NCBI GenBank assembly: GCA_025927495.1
Contig: JAICLH010000003.1
Span: 1 to 44,483, forward strand
Length of the DNA: 44,483 bases
From: Gemmatimonadaceae bacterium
GTDB lineage: Bacteria; Gemmatimonadota; Gemmatimonadetes; Gemmatimonadales; Gemmatimonadaceae
Direction: 5' to 3'
The translations under genes were made by a program, and so were the position numbers. Under the pieces are notes generated by a model, which ran no database searches, was not told the origin of the DNA, and saw only the letters and a list, made by a program, of their open reading frames with translations. This document shows, in pieces, positions 9,575 through 17,935 of this stretch. The number at the start of each line of letters is the position of its first letter. Position 1 is the first letter of the stretch.

Positions 9575-11638
9575 TCAACGCGGCGTCTTCTCCCTGCCCG
9601 AATTCTTTGACGGCTTGGCAGTGGTGCGCGCCGGTTTTGGAGCTGCCGGCAGCTTGCTGCTGCCCGCGGCAGCAGCCTGCTGGTAGCGTGCGGAGAGATC
9701 GCGGTGCTCGGAGTCCTGTCGGGCGGTGAGCTCCGGCACCGTCTCGCCCTTGGGCGGCTTCGCGTACTCCTGCTCGTGCCGTTGTTCCATCTGCTGCTGC
9801 GCCTTCGCGTACGCCTGATCGAGCTGGGCGCGCGACGCCGTGGCGGTCTTCCCGTTAGGCATCGGCGGCGCTCCGGGCGGCAGGCGCACGGCCGGCGCGG
9901 CGGGCTCGGGCGCCACCCTGGTCGGCGGCTGGTTAGGCGCCGGCCTGGTCATCGGCGGCGGACGCACCGTGAGTCGCGCCGGGGTCGGTTGCGTGGTGTG
10001 ATGCTCGGGCGGCAGTCCACTGCGCGCGGGCTTGAGCCCGGCGCCGCCGGGCGTCACCGTGGTCGCCGGCCGGGAGCGAACCGGGGCCGCTGAAACCATG
10101 GGGGTCTGCTTGCGCAGGCTGGCCAGCTCGGTGTGCGTCAGCGGACGTCCCGCGGTTTTCGCCAGCTGTTGCTGCTGGACCGCGAAGGCGATCGGCGCCG
10201 GCGGCGGCGCGTGCACCGCGAGCACCGGACGACGCGCCAACGCCGCGGGGGGGAGCGACGCGCGGCGGTTCGCCGCCTCTTGGCCGATCAAGCTCACGCG
10301 CGTCGGCACCACCGGCGCGCGGTCCAGGATGCCGACGCGCGCGACGTCGCCCGGCGCAACCCGCACCACCGAGCGGCCCACCGGCGTTCCGTTCACGAAG
10401 GTCTTCCGCGACACCACCGTCACGGCGTTGACCACGGTGCGGTTGCGATACGTCACGTTAGTCACGTTCACATTCGTGATGTTGATGTTGGTGACGTTCA
10501 CGTTCGTGACGTTCACGCGACGCAGATACACCGGGCTGGCCGCGTAGGGCGGGCGATACACCTCTTGCGGCGCGAGCGGGAACCACCCGACGCCGCCGCC
10601 GGGCCCGAACGACGTCCCGACGGAAAAACCGTTGCCGCCGACGAAGACGACTAACGCCGGAGCGAACACCGGCGGCGCGATCACGCGGCCCGGACACCAT
10701 CCCCATCGATTGTGGATGTATGCCCAACGACCATAGTGGGACGGGGCCCAACCCCACGGCGCATCATCCACCCACGTCCATCCCCATCGCCCAACCCACA
10801 CCCAGTGTCCGTAGCGATACGGCGCCCACCCGGCGACCACCGTGCGCGGATACCACACGGGACCATAGGCCACATCCTGGGACCACGAGCCGTCGGCGGC
10901 AAGATCCGCGGCGCCGGGCATGTAGGGCGACACGTATGGTGACGCGGCGGCCGCTGCCGCATCGATGCGTGCATCGCGCGACCTCGACCATTGCGTGAAC
11001 TCGTCGGGCGCGCCGACGTCGGCGAGGTTGTAGGTGGCCGTGCTGTCGCCCTGCACCGTGGCCACCTGGCCGGCGTCCACCGAGAAGGATGAGCCGCCTG
11101 CCGACACCGTCGCCGAGCCCGAGAACACGGTGATCGACGTCGTCGCGCCGTCGGGCGTGACGTCGACGCGATATTCGCCGATCGTCGCCATCTGGACCGC
11201 TGCGTTAGGCGCGTCGATCTCATCCGTCTCGCCCGTCGCCAACGAGCGCAACCGTAAGATCGCGGAGCCTTGTGGGACGCTCATCTGCAGCGCGGCATCG
11301 TCCAACCGCTCCACGTCGAGCTCCGTTTGCTGGTTGAGCCTGACTTCGGCGGATCCGATCTCGACTCCGACGCGCCCGCCGTTGTCGGCCCACAGCGCGT
11401 CGCCGGTCGTGATCGGACTGTTGGGCACGGCAACGGCCCAGGCGGTGTCGCCGGCGGCGCGGAAGGAGACCGTTCCACCGAGGTAGGCCAGTCGCCCAAC
11501 GCGGCCCGGCGGATCGCCGGAGGCCGGTGGCCTGGCCGGCGGTTCGGCGACCTGCGCCGGCGCGGGCACGCTTGAGACAATGCTGACGGCAACGGCGCAC
11601 GCCATGGAGAGCGAACGCTGCAACGAGAGCGTCGACAT
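9575..11638 (-). CDS. exported FecR/DUF6600-type protein with Pro-rich C-terminus
   Basis: 687 aa. A signal peptide (residues 1-29, ending in VPAPAQ) is followed by a FecR-like beta domain (about 45-200: RVGRLAYLGGTVSF, GDALWADNGGRVGVEIG, VFSGSATVSAGGSSFSV). Next comes the Trp/Tyr-rich DUF6600 block (about 240-330: YGHWVWVGRWGWTWVDD, WGWAPSHYGRWAY). After it lies a short Asn-Val-Thr repeat (NVTNVNVTNINITNV) encoded by tandem DNA repeats at about 10463-10520, then a long Pro/Ala-rich, Gln-rich tail with a predicted coiled-coil (QAYAKAQQQMEQRHEQEYAK). It is probably periplasmic or surface-associated; function unknown. It is not a FecR sigma regulator, since no membrane segment or sigma gene accompanies it. 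The start ATG at 11638 is supported by the signal peptide. Confidence 0.82.
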   Translation of the reverse strand: MSTLSLQRSLSMACAVAVSIVSSVPAPAQVAEPPARPPASGDPPGRVGRLAYLGGTVSFRAAGDTAWAVAVPNSPITTGDALWADNGGRVGVEIGSAEVRLNQQTELDVERLDDAALQMSVPQGSAILRLRSLATGETDEIDAPNAAVQMATIGEYRVDVTPDGATTSITVFSGSATVSAGGSSFSVDAGQVATVQGDSTATYNLADVGAPDEFTQWSRSRDARIDAAAAAASPYVSPYMPGAADLAADGSWSQDVAYGPVWYPRTVVAGWAPYRYGHWVWVGRWGWTWVDDAPWGWAPSHYGRWAYIHNRWGWCPGRVIAPPVFAPALVVFVGGNGFSVGTSFGPGGGVGWFPLAPQEVYRPPYAASPVYLRRVNVTNVNVTNINITNVNVTNVTYRNRTVVNAVTVVSRKTFVNGTPVGRSVVRVAPGDVARVGILDRAPVVPTRVSLIGQEAANRRASLPPAALARRPVLAVHAPPPAPIAFAVQQQQLAKTAGRPLTHTELASLRKQTPMVSAAPVRSRPATTVTPGGAGLKPARSGLPPEHHTTQPTPARLTVRPPPMTRPAPNQPPTRVAPEPAAPAVRLPPGAPPMPNGKTATASRAQLDQAYAKAQQQMEQRHEQEYAKPPKGETVPELTARQDSEHRDLSARYQQAAAAGSSKLPAAPKPARTTAKPSKNSGREKTPR

Positions 11639-11726
11639 GGTTCGAGCCTCGGCTCGTGAAGGGACTGTGTGTGATTGTGCAACTTCGACGCCCCAAACGA
11701 TGGTTGGGCAACCACACCGCCGCGAG

Positions 11727-12806
11727 TTACTTGCGCCGCGACATCTCTTCTTTGCCCTGTTCGCGTTGGGCAGTGGCGAGGTCAGGCATGAACACGACGA
11801 GCCCATGATCGGCGGTGTTCTTCGAATACCCCGCGACGAGCTGCGTGTTGTACTGATCGATGCTGAACTGGAAGACGTTCTTGGGATCGAGGTCGATGAT
11901 CTCCATGTCCGCGTCCACCATGAAGAGCTTGCCGAAGTGGAGCGTGCCGCCGCGGAAGTACATGTAATTGCGCGCGGCTTCCGGCGGATGCAGCGGGCGC
12001 GGACCGGCGTCGCTCGAGTCGCCGAACACCTGCACCACTTCGTTCGAGTCGACGCGCACCGCGGTGACGCGCCCCTCGATCGCCGGCGGCGGCAGGAGCT
12101 GCTCCGGATCGAGCAGCAGGTCGTTGCCCTGGACGCTCACGCCGTGCGCGTGCTCGAGATCGAGCAGCGACTGGAGCGTGATGCCTAACGCTTTCATCAG
12201 GCCGCGCCCGTTCACGGAAAAGATCTTGATCTGCACGGGGTGGACCCGGATCCGCCCCTCCGGTGTCATCGACATGACCGCCGTGATGCGAAACGGAATG
12301 TTGACGACTTTGTGCAGCGTCCCTTCCTGCACGAGCTTGCCGCTGTCGGTGGAGAACTTGAGGTGCCGGAGCGGCGCTCCGTGGTACGCGAACACGTACC
12401 CGTTCATCAGGCTGTCGAGACTCTGCATCGTGAGTCCGACTTCGGCCGACGCGATGTGGATGACGAACGACGCCTTGTCATCGAACCCGATCGGCGATCC
12501 CTGCTGCTTGCTGCGCAGCTCGCCGCGGAGCCGCGAGATGTCGAGCGTGATGCCGCGGCCGATGTCGAATGCGACGTTGCGGAACTGCGCCTGTGTGCCG
12601 CTCTCGGAGGTGTGCGCGGCGACGGCGGGCGGCGCCTCGTTAGGCACAGTGTCGCTGCGTGCCGGCAGCGCGGCGCGGGCGGCATCCGGCGCGCGCGCCA
12701 GCAGCGCGCCGCACACCAGGGCGGTCGCTGCAGCGAGTATCATCCGCGCGCGCGGCGCGCCGGGCACTCGGCGATGACGCGGTCCGAGCAGCGATGCGAG
12801 GCTCAT
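11727..12806 (-). CDS. exported protein of unknown function
   Basis: About 359 aa. An N-terminal hydrophobic segment (MILAAATALVCGALLARAP) indicates export. The mature part has long alternating hydrophobic stretches (LDISRLRGELRSKQQG, FRITAVMSMTPEGRIRVHP) that recall lipid-binding DUF2993/LmeA- or TULIP-like folds, but I cannot confirm that. The C-terminus is charged (EQGKEEMSRRK). The ATG at 12806 has a GGGA five bases upstream; an ATG at 12827 is an alternative. Same strand as the DUF6600 gene 88 nt downstream; divergent from the DUF3175 gene. Confidence 0.65.
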   Translation of the reverse strand: MSLASLLGPRHRRVPGAPRARMILAAATALVCGALLARAPDAARAALPARSDTVPNEAPPAVAAHTSESGTQAQFRNVAFDIGRGITLDISRLRGELRSKQQGSPIGFDDKASFVIHIASAEVGLTMQSLDSLMNGYVFAYHGAPLRHLKFSTDSGKLVQEGTLHKVVNIPFRITAVMSMTPEGRIRVHPVQIKIFSVNGRGLMKALGITLQSLLDLEHAHGVSVQGNDLLLDPEQLLPPPAIEGRVTAVRVDSNEVVQVFGDSSDAGPRPLHPPEAARNYMYFRGGTLHFGKLFMVDADMEIIDLDPKNVFQFSIDQYNTQLVAGYSKNTADHGLVVFMPDLATAQREQGKEEMSRRK

Positions 12807-12896
12807 GTGTCCCACACAGGCAAGCATTGCGCCGGATTGCGACCACGCCGACGCCTGTGGACCTGTGTGGAACGGACCTTGAATCGGCCTGCCGAC

Positions 12897-13247
12897 ATGC
12901 CAACCACGCGGCGGAAACGCTCACCCCAGCATTCACCGCGCCGGCCCACGAAAAAGCGCTGGTCGGGCTATGTCACGACGCACAGCAATGCGCTGGATCT
13001 CGACCGGAGCGTCTTCACGTGGACGGACCCGCACCGCATTGCGCGCTCACTCAAGCGCTCCGCCGACCGCAGCCATCGCCGCAAGAGCGATCCCTACCGG
13101 TCCGCGATGTCGATGCTGACCTTCTACATCAATCGCGCGGGGAAAAATCTCGGGTCGCGCCAACGCGGTGTGCTCGAGCGCGCGAAGGCAGAGTTGCGGC
13201 GGTTGTACAAGCGTCCGGCGTCACAGAAGCGCCCGACCGCTGCCTGA
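12897..13247 (+). CDS. DUF3175 protein
   Basis: 116 aa, basic. WSGYVTTHSNALDLD, VFTWTDPHRIARSLKRSA and SAMSMLTFYINRAGKNL are the conserved blocks of DUF3175, a small soluble family of unknown function. The N-terminal 20 residues are a Lys/Arg/Pro-rich extension (TTRRKRSPQHSPRRPTKKR). The chosen ATG at 12897 gives a complete family member; the frame remains open far upstream only as the antisense of the neighbour. Confidence 0.85.
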   Translation: MPTTRRKRSPQHSPRRPTKKRWSGYVTTHSNALDLDRSVFTWTDPHRIARSLKRSADRSHRRKSDPYRSAMSMLTFYINRAGKNLGSRQRGVLERAKAELRRLYKRPASQKRPTAA

Positions 13248-13249
13248 CT

Positions 13250-13337
13250 GCCGGTCCGGCTCTCGACGCGGACGCCGATCACCGATTGAGATGGCACGGC
13301 GAACGTCCCGCCGCTGCTCTGCGCGTCGGCGTCGTCC
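13250..13337 (-). pseudogene. C-terminal remnant of the lipoprotein family
   Basis: One minus-strand frame reads SSGGTFAVPSQSVIGVRVES, which aligns with the C-terminus of the adjacent intact lipoprotein (NGGTFTLPSQAIKGIRIEG). No start, signal peptide or upstream domain survives in the 50 nt before the neighbour's stop. It looks like the tail of a tandem duplicate. The similarity is short (about 20 residues), so chance is not fully excluded. Confidence 0.5.
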
Positions 13338-13388
13338 CTGCTGCCGGACGCCGCCGCGGTGACGCTCCGGCCTCGGCGTCAGGTCCGC

Positions 13389-14060
13389 CTAACCGCCGCC
13401 GACCTGCCCTTCGATTCGGATGCCCTTGATCGCCTGTGACGGCAGGGTGAACGTGCCGCCGTTGAAGTTCCCGGTGGCCGTCGCGGTCGTCGTTTCCAAC
13501 CGGCACGCGATCCCCGGCGGAACGGTGACGTCTTGGGGCAGGTGGTCCAGGAGCGACGTGCACGTTCCGTTAGGCGCCTGCGCCGTCGCCGTGCCGGTCG
13601 CCCCGCTCGATCCCAGGACCACCCCTCCGGCCGAGAACACGAGGCCGCTGGCCTGGTGAAAGATCTCGAGCGTCACCAGTGTGTCGGCGTTGTCGCCGCG
13701 CCAGGCGATGATCGTGAACGCCGAATCGGCCGGATTTCCCTCGATGTCGTCGGTCACCTCGAACGCCGCGACGCTCGAGTACGTCAGCGTGGTATTGTTG
13801 GTCGTGAGCTGCACGTCGTGCTCGGACGCGCCCAGCGCCAGCAGCGTGATCGCGCCGGCGAGCTGGGTGCGGCGCTCGGATTCACTGTCCGGGCTCGCCA
13901 CGCGCAGCGAATCGAGGTGCGCCATCAGAGCGATCGTCTGATTGATCTGTGGCCCGGTGGAGTCGCCCGAGCACGCGGCGAGCAGTGCGGCAGCCAGGGC
14001 CATCGCGCCAAACAATGTGAGCCGAAGCGCGTGAGATGATCGGACAAATGCAATCGGCAT
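13389..14060 (-). CDS. small lipoprotein, family A copy 1
   Basis: 223 aa. A signal peptide with lipobox LAAC (cysteine near residue 30) is followed by SGDSTGP and TIALMAHLDSLRVA. I do not recognise a named domain. It is clearly paralogous to the gene ending at 18349: both have a lipobox, a STGP linker, ALMAH-DSL, a GALA-like hydrophobic run (LLALGA), SVAAFEV-DD and an IIAWR segment. The structure is probably an all-beta outer-membrane-anchored domain. The stop TAG is the TAG of a GTTAGGC word (13387-13393). Downstream lies the remnant of a third copy. Confidence 0.7.
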   Translation of the reverse strand: MPIAFVRSSHALRLTLFGAMALAAALLAACSGDSTGPQINQTIALMAHLDSLRVASPDSESERRTQLAGAITLLALGASEHDVQLTTNNTTLTYSSVAAFEVTDDIEGNPADSAFTIIAWRGDNADTLVTLEIFHQASGLVFSAGGVVLGSSGATGTATAQAPNGTCTSLLDHLPQDVTVPPGIACRLETTTATATGNFNGGTFTLPSQAIKGIRIEGQVGGG

Positions 14061-14123
14061 AGGCGGACCTCATGTCGCGTGACCAGTGGCTCGAGCACCA
14101 TGCGGCTCGAGCGTGAACCGAAC

Positions 14124-15083
14124 CTAAGCGGGAATGCCGCCCTCCAGAATCGTCACGAGCTTCGATAGATCGATGCTCCCGCCCGACACCACGCATACCA
14201 CGTGCTTGCCCTCGACCCCATCCGCCATCGCCGCCGCCACCGACGCCGCGCCCGCGCCTTCCGCAATCACGTGCGCCCGCTCGGCGAGAAAACGAACGGC
14301 GCGGGCGACGTCATCAATGGAGCTCACGTAGCTCCCGCCTAACAGTGTGCTGGCGAGCGGCCACATCTCGTCGAGCAGGCTGCCGATCCCGATGCCGTCG
14401 ACGAAACTCGGCGTGCGCTCGACCGCCAAGGGTTTGCCGGCACGCAGCGATGCCGCGAGCGGCGCGGCGGTCGCGACCTCGCAGGCGAACACGCGCGCCA
14501 CGGAACCGCGCGCGCGAAGGCCTAACGCAATACCGCACGACAGTCCGCCGCCGCCGAACGGAACGAGCACGGTGTCCGTGTCCGGCGCGTCGTCCAGGAT
14601 TTCCGCGGCGATCGTGGCGTTCCCGGCGATCACGTTGGGGTCGGACACGGGATGGACGAACAGCCCGTCCATGCCCGGATAGCGGCGCTCGACCATCACC
14701 TGCCACCAGCGCGCGAGCGGGACACGCACCACCTTCGCGCCTAACCGTTCGACGGCCGAGATCTTGGCTGCCGGCGCGTGCTCAGGCACGATGACCGTGC
14801 ACGGCACGCCGACGGCGCGCGCGCACCACGCCACTCCCTGCGCCATGTTGCCCGCGCTCGCCGAGTACACGCCGTGCGCCAGCTGCTCGCGCGATGCCGC
14901 CGTAATGGCCGACCCCGCGCCGCGAATCTTGAACGAGCCGACCGGCTGCAAGGTCTCGAGCTTGAGGTGGATCGGCTGCGCGCGACCGGGGATCTCCAAG
15001 GGCACGAGCGGCGTGCGTACCGCGATCCCCCGCAGCCGTCCGCGCGCGGATTCGATCGCCTGCGCGGATGCCGCGAGCTCCAT
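14124..15083 (-). CDS. threonine/serine dehydratase-like PLP enzyme
   Basis: 319 aa, fold-type II PLP enzyme of the threonine dehydratase/serine racemase group. The PLP lysine is K52 in VGSFKIRGA, followed by SAGNMAQGVAW and the phosphate-binding loop FGGGGLSCG. It lacks the C-terminal ACT regulatory domain of biosynthetic IlvA, so a catabolic deaminase or racemase is likelier. Its ATG (15083-15081) shares one base with the TGA stop of the preceding PEBP gene (TGATG), which implies translational coupling. Four GTTAGGC words lie in or near the gene; at 14520 and 14739 it reads LG. Confidence 0.88.
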   Translation of the reverse strand: MELAASAQAIESARGRLRGIAVRTPLVPLEIPGRAQPIHLKLETLQPVGSFKIRGAGSAITAASREQLAHGVYSASAGNMAQGVAWCARAVGVPCTVIVPEHAPAAKISAVERLGAKVVRVPLARWWQVMVERRYPGMDGLFVHPVSDPNVIAGNATIAAEILDDAPDTDTVLVPFGGGGLSCGIALGLRARGSVARVFACEVATAAPLAASLRAGKPLAVERTPSFVDGIGIGSLLDEMWPLASTLLGGSYVSSIDDVARAVRFLAERAHVIAEGAGAASVAAAMADGVEGKHVVCVVSGGSIDLSKLVTILEGGIPA

Positions 15084-15706
15084 CAGCGCGATGCCCCAGG
15101 CATGATCTGGCCGAGGCCGACGACTTCCCCGCTCGCCAGCACGTGCCCCTTCATGGCGCCCGTCAGCGACTCGTAGGTGCCCGCCGCGTCGGCCGGAATC
15201 GAGGTGTCTAACGCAAAGACCTGGAAATGATAGCGGTGCTTGGGGCCGGCCGGTGTACGCGGACCCATGTAAGGTTGGTTGGCGCCCCGTATGTTCGGCC
15301 CATACTGCGCGCCGGCGGGCGGCTCGCTCATCTTCGGATCGAGCTTGGTGATGGACGGCGGGACGTTGGTCATGCTCCAATGAAAAATCGGTGCGCCGTT
15401 CCGCATGGCATCGCCGTCCTGCATGATGATGACGTACGTCTTGGTGCCGGACGGGCCGGCGCTCCAGGAGAGCCCGGGAAACACGTTCCCCTTGTACTGC
15501 GTGTTCTCGAACGGGATGTCTCCGCCTGGCGCGAAGGCCGGCGTGCTCACCGTCAGTTTGGCGCCGTCTTTCGCCGGCAGATTGGCGAGCGCGAGTTGCG
15601 ACGCGCCGGGTTCGGTCGCGGTCGGCGCTCCTTGCGCCCGAGACGGCGCGGCGAAACCCACGGCAAACAACGATGCCAGCACGGCGGCGGACACGCGTGC
15701 GATCAT
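15083..15706 (-). CDS. YbhB/YbcL-type PEBP (Raf-kinase-inhibitor-like) exported protein
   Basis: 207 aa with a signal peptide ending in APSRAQ. The mature region contains the PEBP blocks PGLSWSAGPSGTKTYVIIMQD, GAPIFHWSMTNVP, PYMGPRTPAGPKHRYHFQVFALD. Bacterial members of this family have no settled function. It is second in an apparent operon: cyclophilin, then PEBP after 41 nt, then dehydratase overlapping by one base. Confidence 0.9.
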   Translation of the reverse strand: MIARVSAAVLASLFAVGFAAPSRAQGAPTATEPGASQLALANLPAKDGAKLTVSTPAFAPGGDIPFENTQYKGNVFPGLSWSAGPSGTKTYVIIMQDGDAMRNGAPIFHWSMTNVPPSITKLDPKMSEPPAGAQYGPNIRGANQPYMGPRTPAGPKHRYHFQVFALDTSIPADAAGTYESLTGAMKGHVLASGEVVGLGQIMPGASR

Positions 15707-15747
15707 GGTCCCTGTCCTGGTAAAGGTCGCGGGTGATGCCTAACGAT

Positions 15748-16332
15748 CTACTGCGGAACGAATCCGTAGCGGCCGATGTCGCCGGCCGTCATGGTGATGA
15801 CGTCGACGTGCAACGGGATGGGCGTGAGCGGCTTGTTCGTCGAGTCCGTCGGCTGGGTCACGATGGCCTCGACCACGTCCATTCCCTTGAAGACCTGCCC
15901 GTACACGGTGTAATGGTTGTCCAGTCTGGGGAGGCCGTTCTTGTTGGCGACGATGTAAAACTGACATCCCGCCGACAATTGCTGCGGGTTGTCGTCGCGT
16001 CCCGCGCCGACCGCGCCGTACACGTGACGCAAGCTGTCGCGGAACTCCGGCGCCAGCAGATACGGCGAGTGCGAGAATCCCTCGGGCGTATCGGGACACC
16101 CGCCTTGCGCGACGAAATTCTTGATGACGCGATTGAAAGTGAGCGTGTCCCAGTAGTGCTCGCCGGCGAGTTTGATGAAGCTCGCCTTGTGGCGCGGCGT
16201 CTGATCATCGAGGACGAACAGGATTTCACCCAGGCGTGTCTCGATGCGGCCCACCTGATACGTCTTCGCGGCCCTCGGCGCGCCGGAGAGCAAGGGCGCG
16301 GTCAAGAGCAGCGTATAGAAGAATCGGCGCAT
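15748..16332 (-). CDS. cyclophilin-type peptidyl-prolyl isomerase, exported
   Basis: 194 aa. The signal peptide (MRRFFYTLLLTAPLLSGA) marks a periplasmic protein. The cyclophilin fold is shown by IETRLGEILFVL, FIKLAGEHYWDTLTFNRVIKNFVAQGG and by CQFYIVANKNGLPRLDNHYTVYGQVFKGMDVVEAI. The conserved FxRVI-x-F-xxQGG catalytic segment is present. The ATG at 16332 is chosen for the signal peptide. First gene of the three-gene operon. Confidence 0.92.
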   Translation of the reverse strand: MRRFFYTLLLTAPLLSGAPRAAKTYQVGRIETRLGEILFVLDDQTPRHKASFIKLAGEHYWDTLTFNRVIKNFVAQGGCPDTPEGFSHSPYLLAPEFRDSLRHVYGAVGAGRDDNPQQLSAGCQFYIVANKNGLPRLDNHYTVYGQVFKGMDVVEAIVTQPTDSTNKPLTPIPLHVDVITMTAGDIGRYGFVPQ

Positions 16333-16447
16333 GAACCAAACTTCGCACCCAAGCGCTCCGAGCACCATAGGCCTATCCCCGGAGGGACCGGGGCCAAGGC
16401 GTACAGAGAGCGTGGGACCCATGGTGGGGTCCTGTCAAAAAAACGGC
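16333..16447. other. upstream region of the cyclophilin gene
   Basis: No gene visible. This stretch lies between the cyclophilin start and the MITE and must hold the operon's promoter unless the element supplies one. A run of seven A residues lies at about 16438-16444. Confidence 0.3.
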
Positions 16448-16657
16448 AACTGCTCGAGAAGGATAACAAAAGGGAAACAGAGGATAACGAAACTGATCGG
16501 CACGCGCGGGCGGAAAGTGCGGTAGCGCAATGGGAAGACGGGCGTTCTTGTTCAACAGAACGACCAAATTCCACCCGTTAGGCAACGCACCTGCCGCCCG
16601 CGGGCCGATCACTTTCGTTATCCTCTGTTTCCCTTTTGTTATCCTTCTCGAGCAGTT
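16448..16657. mobile_element. MITE-like palindromic element, copy 1
   Basis: 53-nt terminal inverted repeats at 16448-16500 and 16605-16657 match at 52 of 53 positions. The arms contain two direct copies of GGATAAC about 20 nt apart and end inward at a GTGATCGG/CTGATCGG motif. The 104-nt centre carries a word GTGCGGTAGCGCAATGGG that recurs, as GTGCGGTGGCGCAATGGG on the opposite strand, in copy 2. No transposase is encoded; short open frames inside are spurious. It lies 116 nt upstream of the cyclophilin gene. One GTTAGGC word lies in its centre. Confidence 0.8.
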
Positions 16658-16917
16658 CCAGCCACTAGCGGGAGGGCCAGCGCATCGCGTAGTGAAATTC
16701 CGTGGTAAGGTTTCGGCCCGAGTCTCGTGGTTCTGAAGTAATGTGCCGAGGCCTGCCATTCGTTGGCCGTGCGGCGCGTGCGCCAAACGGTTTCCCGCGC
16801 CGCGCGACCGGGCTCTGCCTTACGGCGACGTGGTGTTTGTGGGTCGGACTGAGCGCCGGAATGAGACTTGATGCATTCGCACTGCTCACTCGTGCGTGAC
16901 GAGCACAGGAGGTTTCC
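16658..16917. other. gap between MITE copy 1 and the Cys-rich gene
   Basis: I see no gene with family features in these 260 nt; short frames present look like noise. The end (16907-16912, AGGAGG) is the ribosome binding site of the next gene. A promoter for the Cys-rich gene is probably here but I cannot place it. Confidence 0.3.
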
Positions 16918-17172
16918 ATGGCGCGATGCGAAGTGTGCGGCAACGATTACGAGATGGCCTTCCAAGTCGTGGCCGCGGGACACACCCACACGTTCGACAG
17001 TTTCGAGTGCGCGATTCACAAGCTGGCGCCGGTGTGCGACCATTGCGGCTGCCACATCATCGGACACGGCATCCAGGCGCGGGGTACGTTCTATTGTTGC
17101 GCGCATTGCGCCCGCGAGCACGGCGCGAAGGGCGCCGTGGACAACGTCGAACACGCGGCGCACGCCCGTTAG
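16918..17172 (+). CDS. small Cys-rich zinc-binding protein
   Basis: 84 aa. CxxC pairs at C5-x2-C8 and C40-x2-C43-x-C45, with C31 and C60-C61-x2-C64, point to metal binding, probably two zinc-ribbon or treble-clef-like sites; it resembles prokaryotic metallothionein-like or LIM-like small proteins. No enzyme motif. AGGAGG five bases before the ATG makes the start certain. The stop TAG is part of a GTTAGGC word (17168-17174). 29 nt downstream is a decamer TCCG repeat. Confidence 0.75.
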   Translation: MARCEVCGNDYEMAFQVVAAGHTHTFDSFECAIHKLAPVCDHCGCHIIGHGIQARGTFYCCAHCAREHGAKGAVDNVEHAAHAR

Positions 17173-17200
17173 GCGCTCGGCCGCACATGTAGGCGCTGAA

Positions 17201-17236
17201 TCCGGCTTTGTCCGACTTTGTCCGGGTGTGTCCGCT
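17201..17236 (+). repeat. decamer TCCG repeat, locus 1
   Basis: Four units at 10-nt period: TCCGGCTTTG, TCCGACTTTG, TCCGGGTGTG and TCCGCTATCA, at 17201, 17211, 17221 and 17231. Related strings occur at 21583-21610 (opposite strand), 21722-21747 and in the hairpin at 4955-5027. All are intergenic. Confidence 0.6.
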
Positions 17237-17383
17237 ATCAGGTTGACGAATCAAACGTCGCACATAGGTTGAACACCCTGGCCTTCGCCTTTAGGCGCGT
17301 TCGGCCTCGACGTGCCCCAGATCTCGTCGAGCAACGGGATCGGAACACGGCCTCTCCGAAGCCGGGCGACAAGGAGGTGCCGT

Positions 17384-17935
17384 ATGGAATTGATGCTGAG
17401 CCGCAACTGGAGCTGGATCGCGCTCCGCGGGCTCGCCGCGGTCGTGTTCGGTCTGCTCACATTGTTCGATCCATCCATCAGCTTGGCGGCGCTGGTGCTG
17501 ATCTGGGGTGTGTACGTCTTCGTGGACGGCATCTTCGCGGTGGTGTCGGCGGTGCGAGACCGCCGGGAAGAGCCGCATTGGGTGTCGTTGCTGGTGACCG
17601 GGCTCGCGGGCGTCGTTGCGGGCTTGATCACCTTTTTCATGCCCGGCATCACCGCGCTCGTGCTGCTGTACTTCATCGCAGCCTGGGCGGTGATCACCGG
17701 TATCGCCGAAATCGTTGCGGCCCTGCGGCTGCGCAAGGTGATAACGGGCGAGTGGCTACTCGCGCTCGCGGGCGCCCTCTCGGTGATTTTCGGGTTATTC
17801 CTATTTGTGTTTCCTGGTGCCGGCGCGCTCACGGTGGTGCTGTGGATCGGTGTGTACGCGCTCGTGTTCGGGATCATGCTGCTGGTGCTCGCGTTCCGGC
17901 TGCGCGCCGGCGGCGTGAGGCGGGCGGCCGCCTAA
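17384..17935 (+). CDS. HdeD/DUF308 membrane protein
   Basis: 183 aa with about six hydrophobic helices, the HdeD/DUF308 pattern of acid-resistance-associated membrane proteins. It begins MELMLSRNWSWIALRGL with the typical N-terminal NW motif; GLFLFVFPGAGALTVV lies near the end. A strong ribosome binding site AAGGAGG (17371-17377) sits six bases before the ATG. The stop TAA (17933-17935) lies within a GTTAGGC/GCCTAAC word that also holds the stop of the opposing pseudogene. Function in this organism is unknown. Confidence 0.85.
   Translation: MELMLSRNWSWIALRGLAAVVFGLLTLFDPSISLAALVLIWGVYVFVDGIFAVVSAVRDRREEPHWVSLLVTGLAGVVAGLITFFMPGITALVLLYFIAAWAVITGIAEIVAALRLRKVITGEWLLALAGALSVIFGLFLFVFPGAGALTVVLWIGVYALVFGIMLLVLAFRLRAGGVRRAAA

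Noticed and set aside
9575-11638. FecR anti-sigma/TonB signalling protein
   Set aside because: No membrane segment between domains, no adjacent sigma gene or TonB receptor; it fits the DUF6600 family.
16514-16580. tRNA-like fold in the MITE centre
   Set aside because: The D-arm-like word is suggestive but no full cloverleaf with CCA-proximal stem or T-loop could be drawn.
16448-16657. Small proteins within the MITE
   Set aside because: Frames such as RRITKGKQRITK appear on both strands because the arms are palindromic; no start signals or conserved domains.
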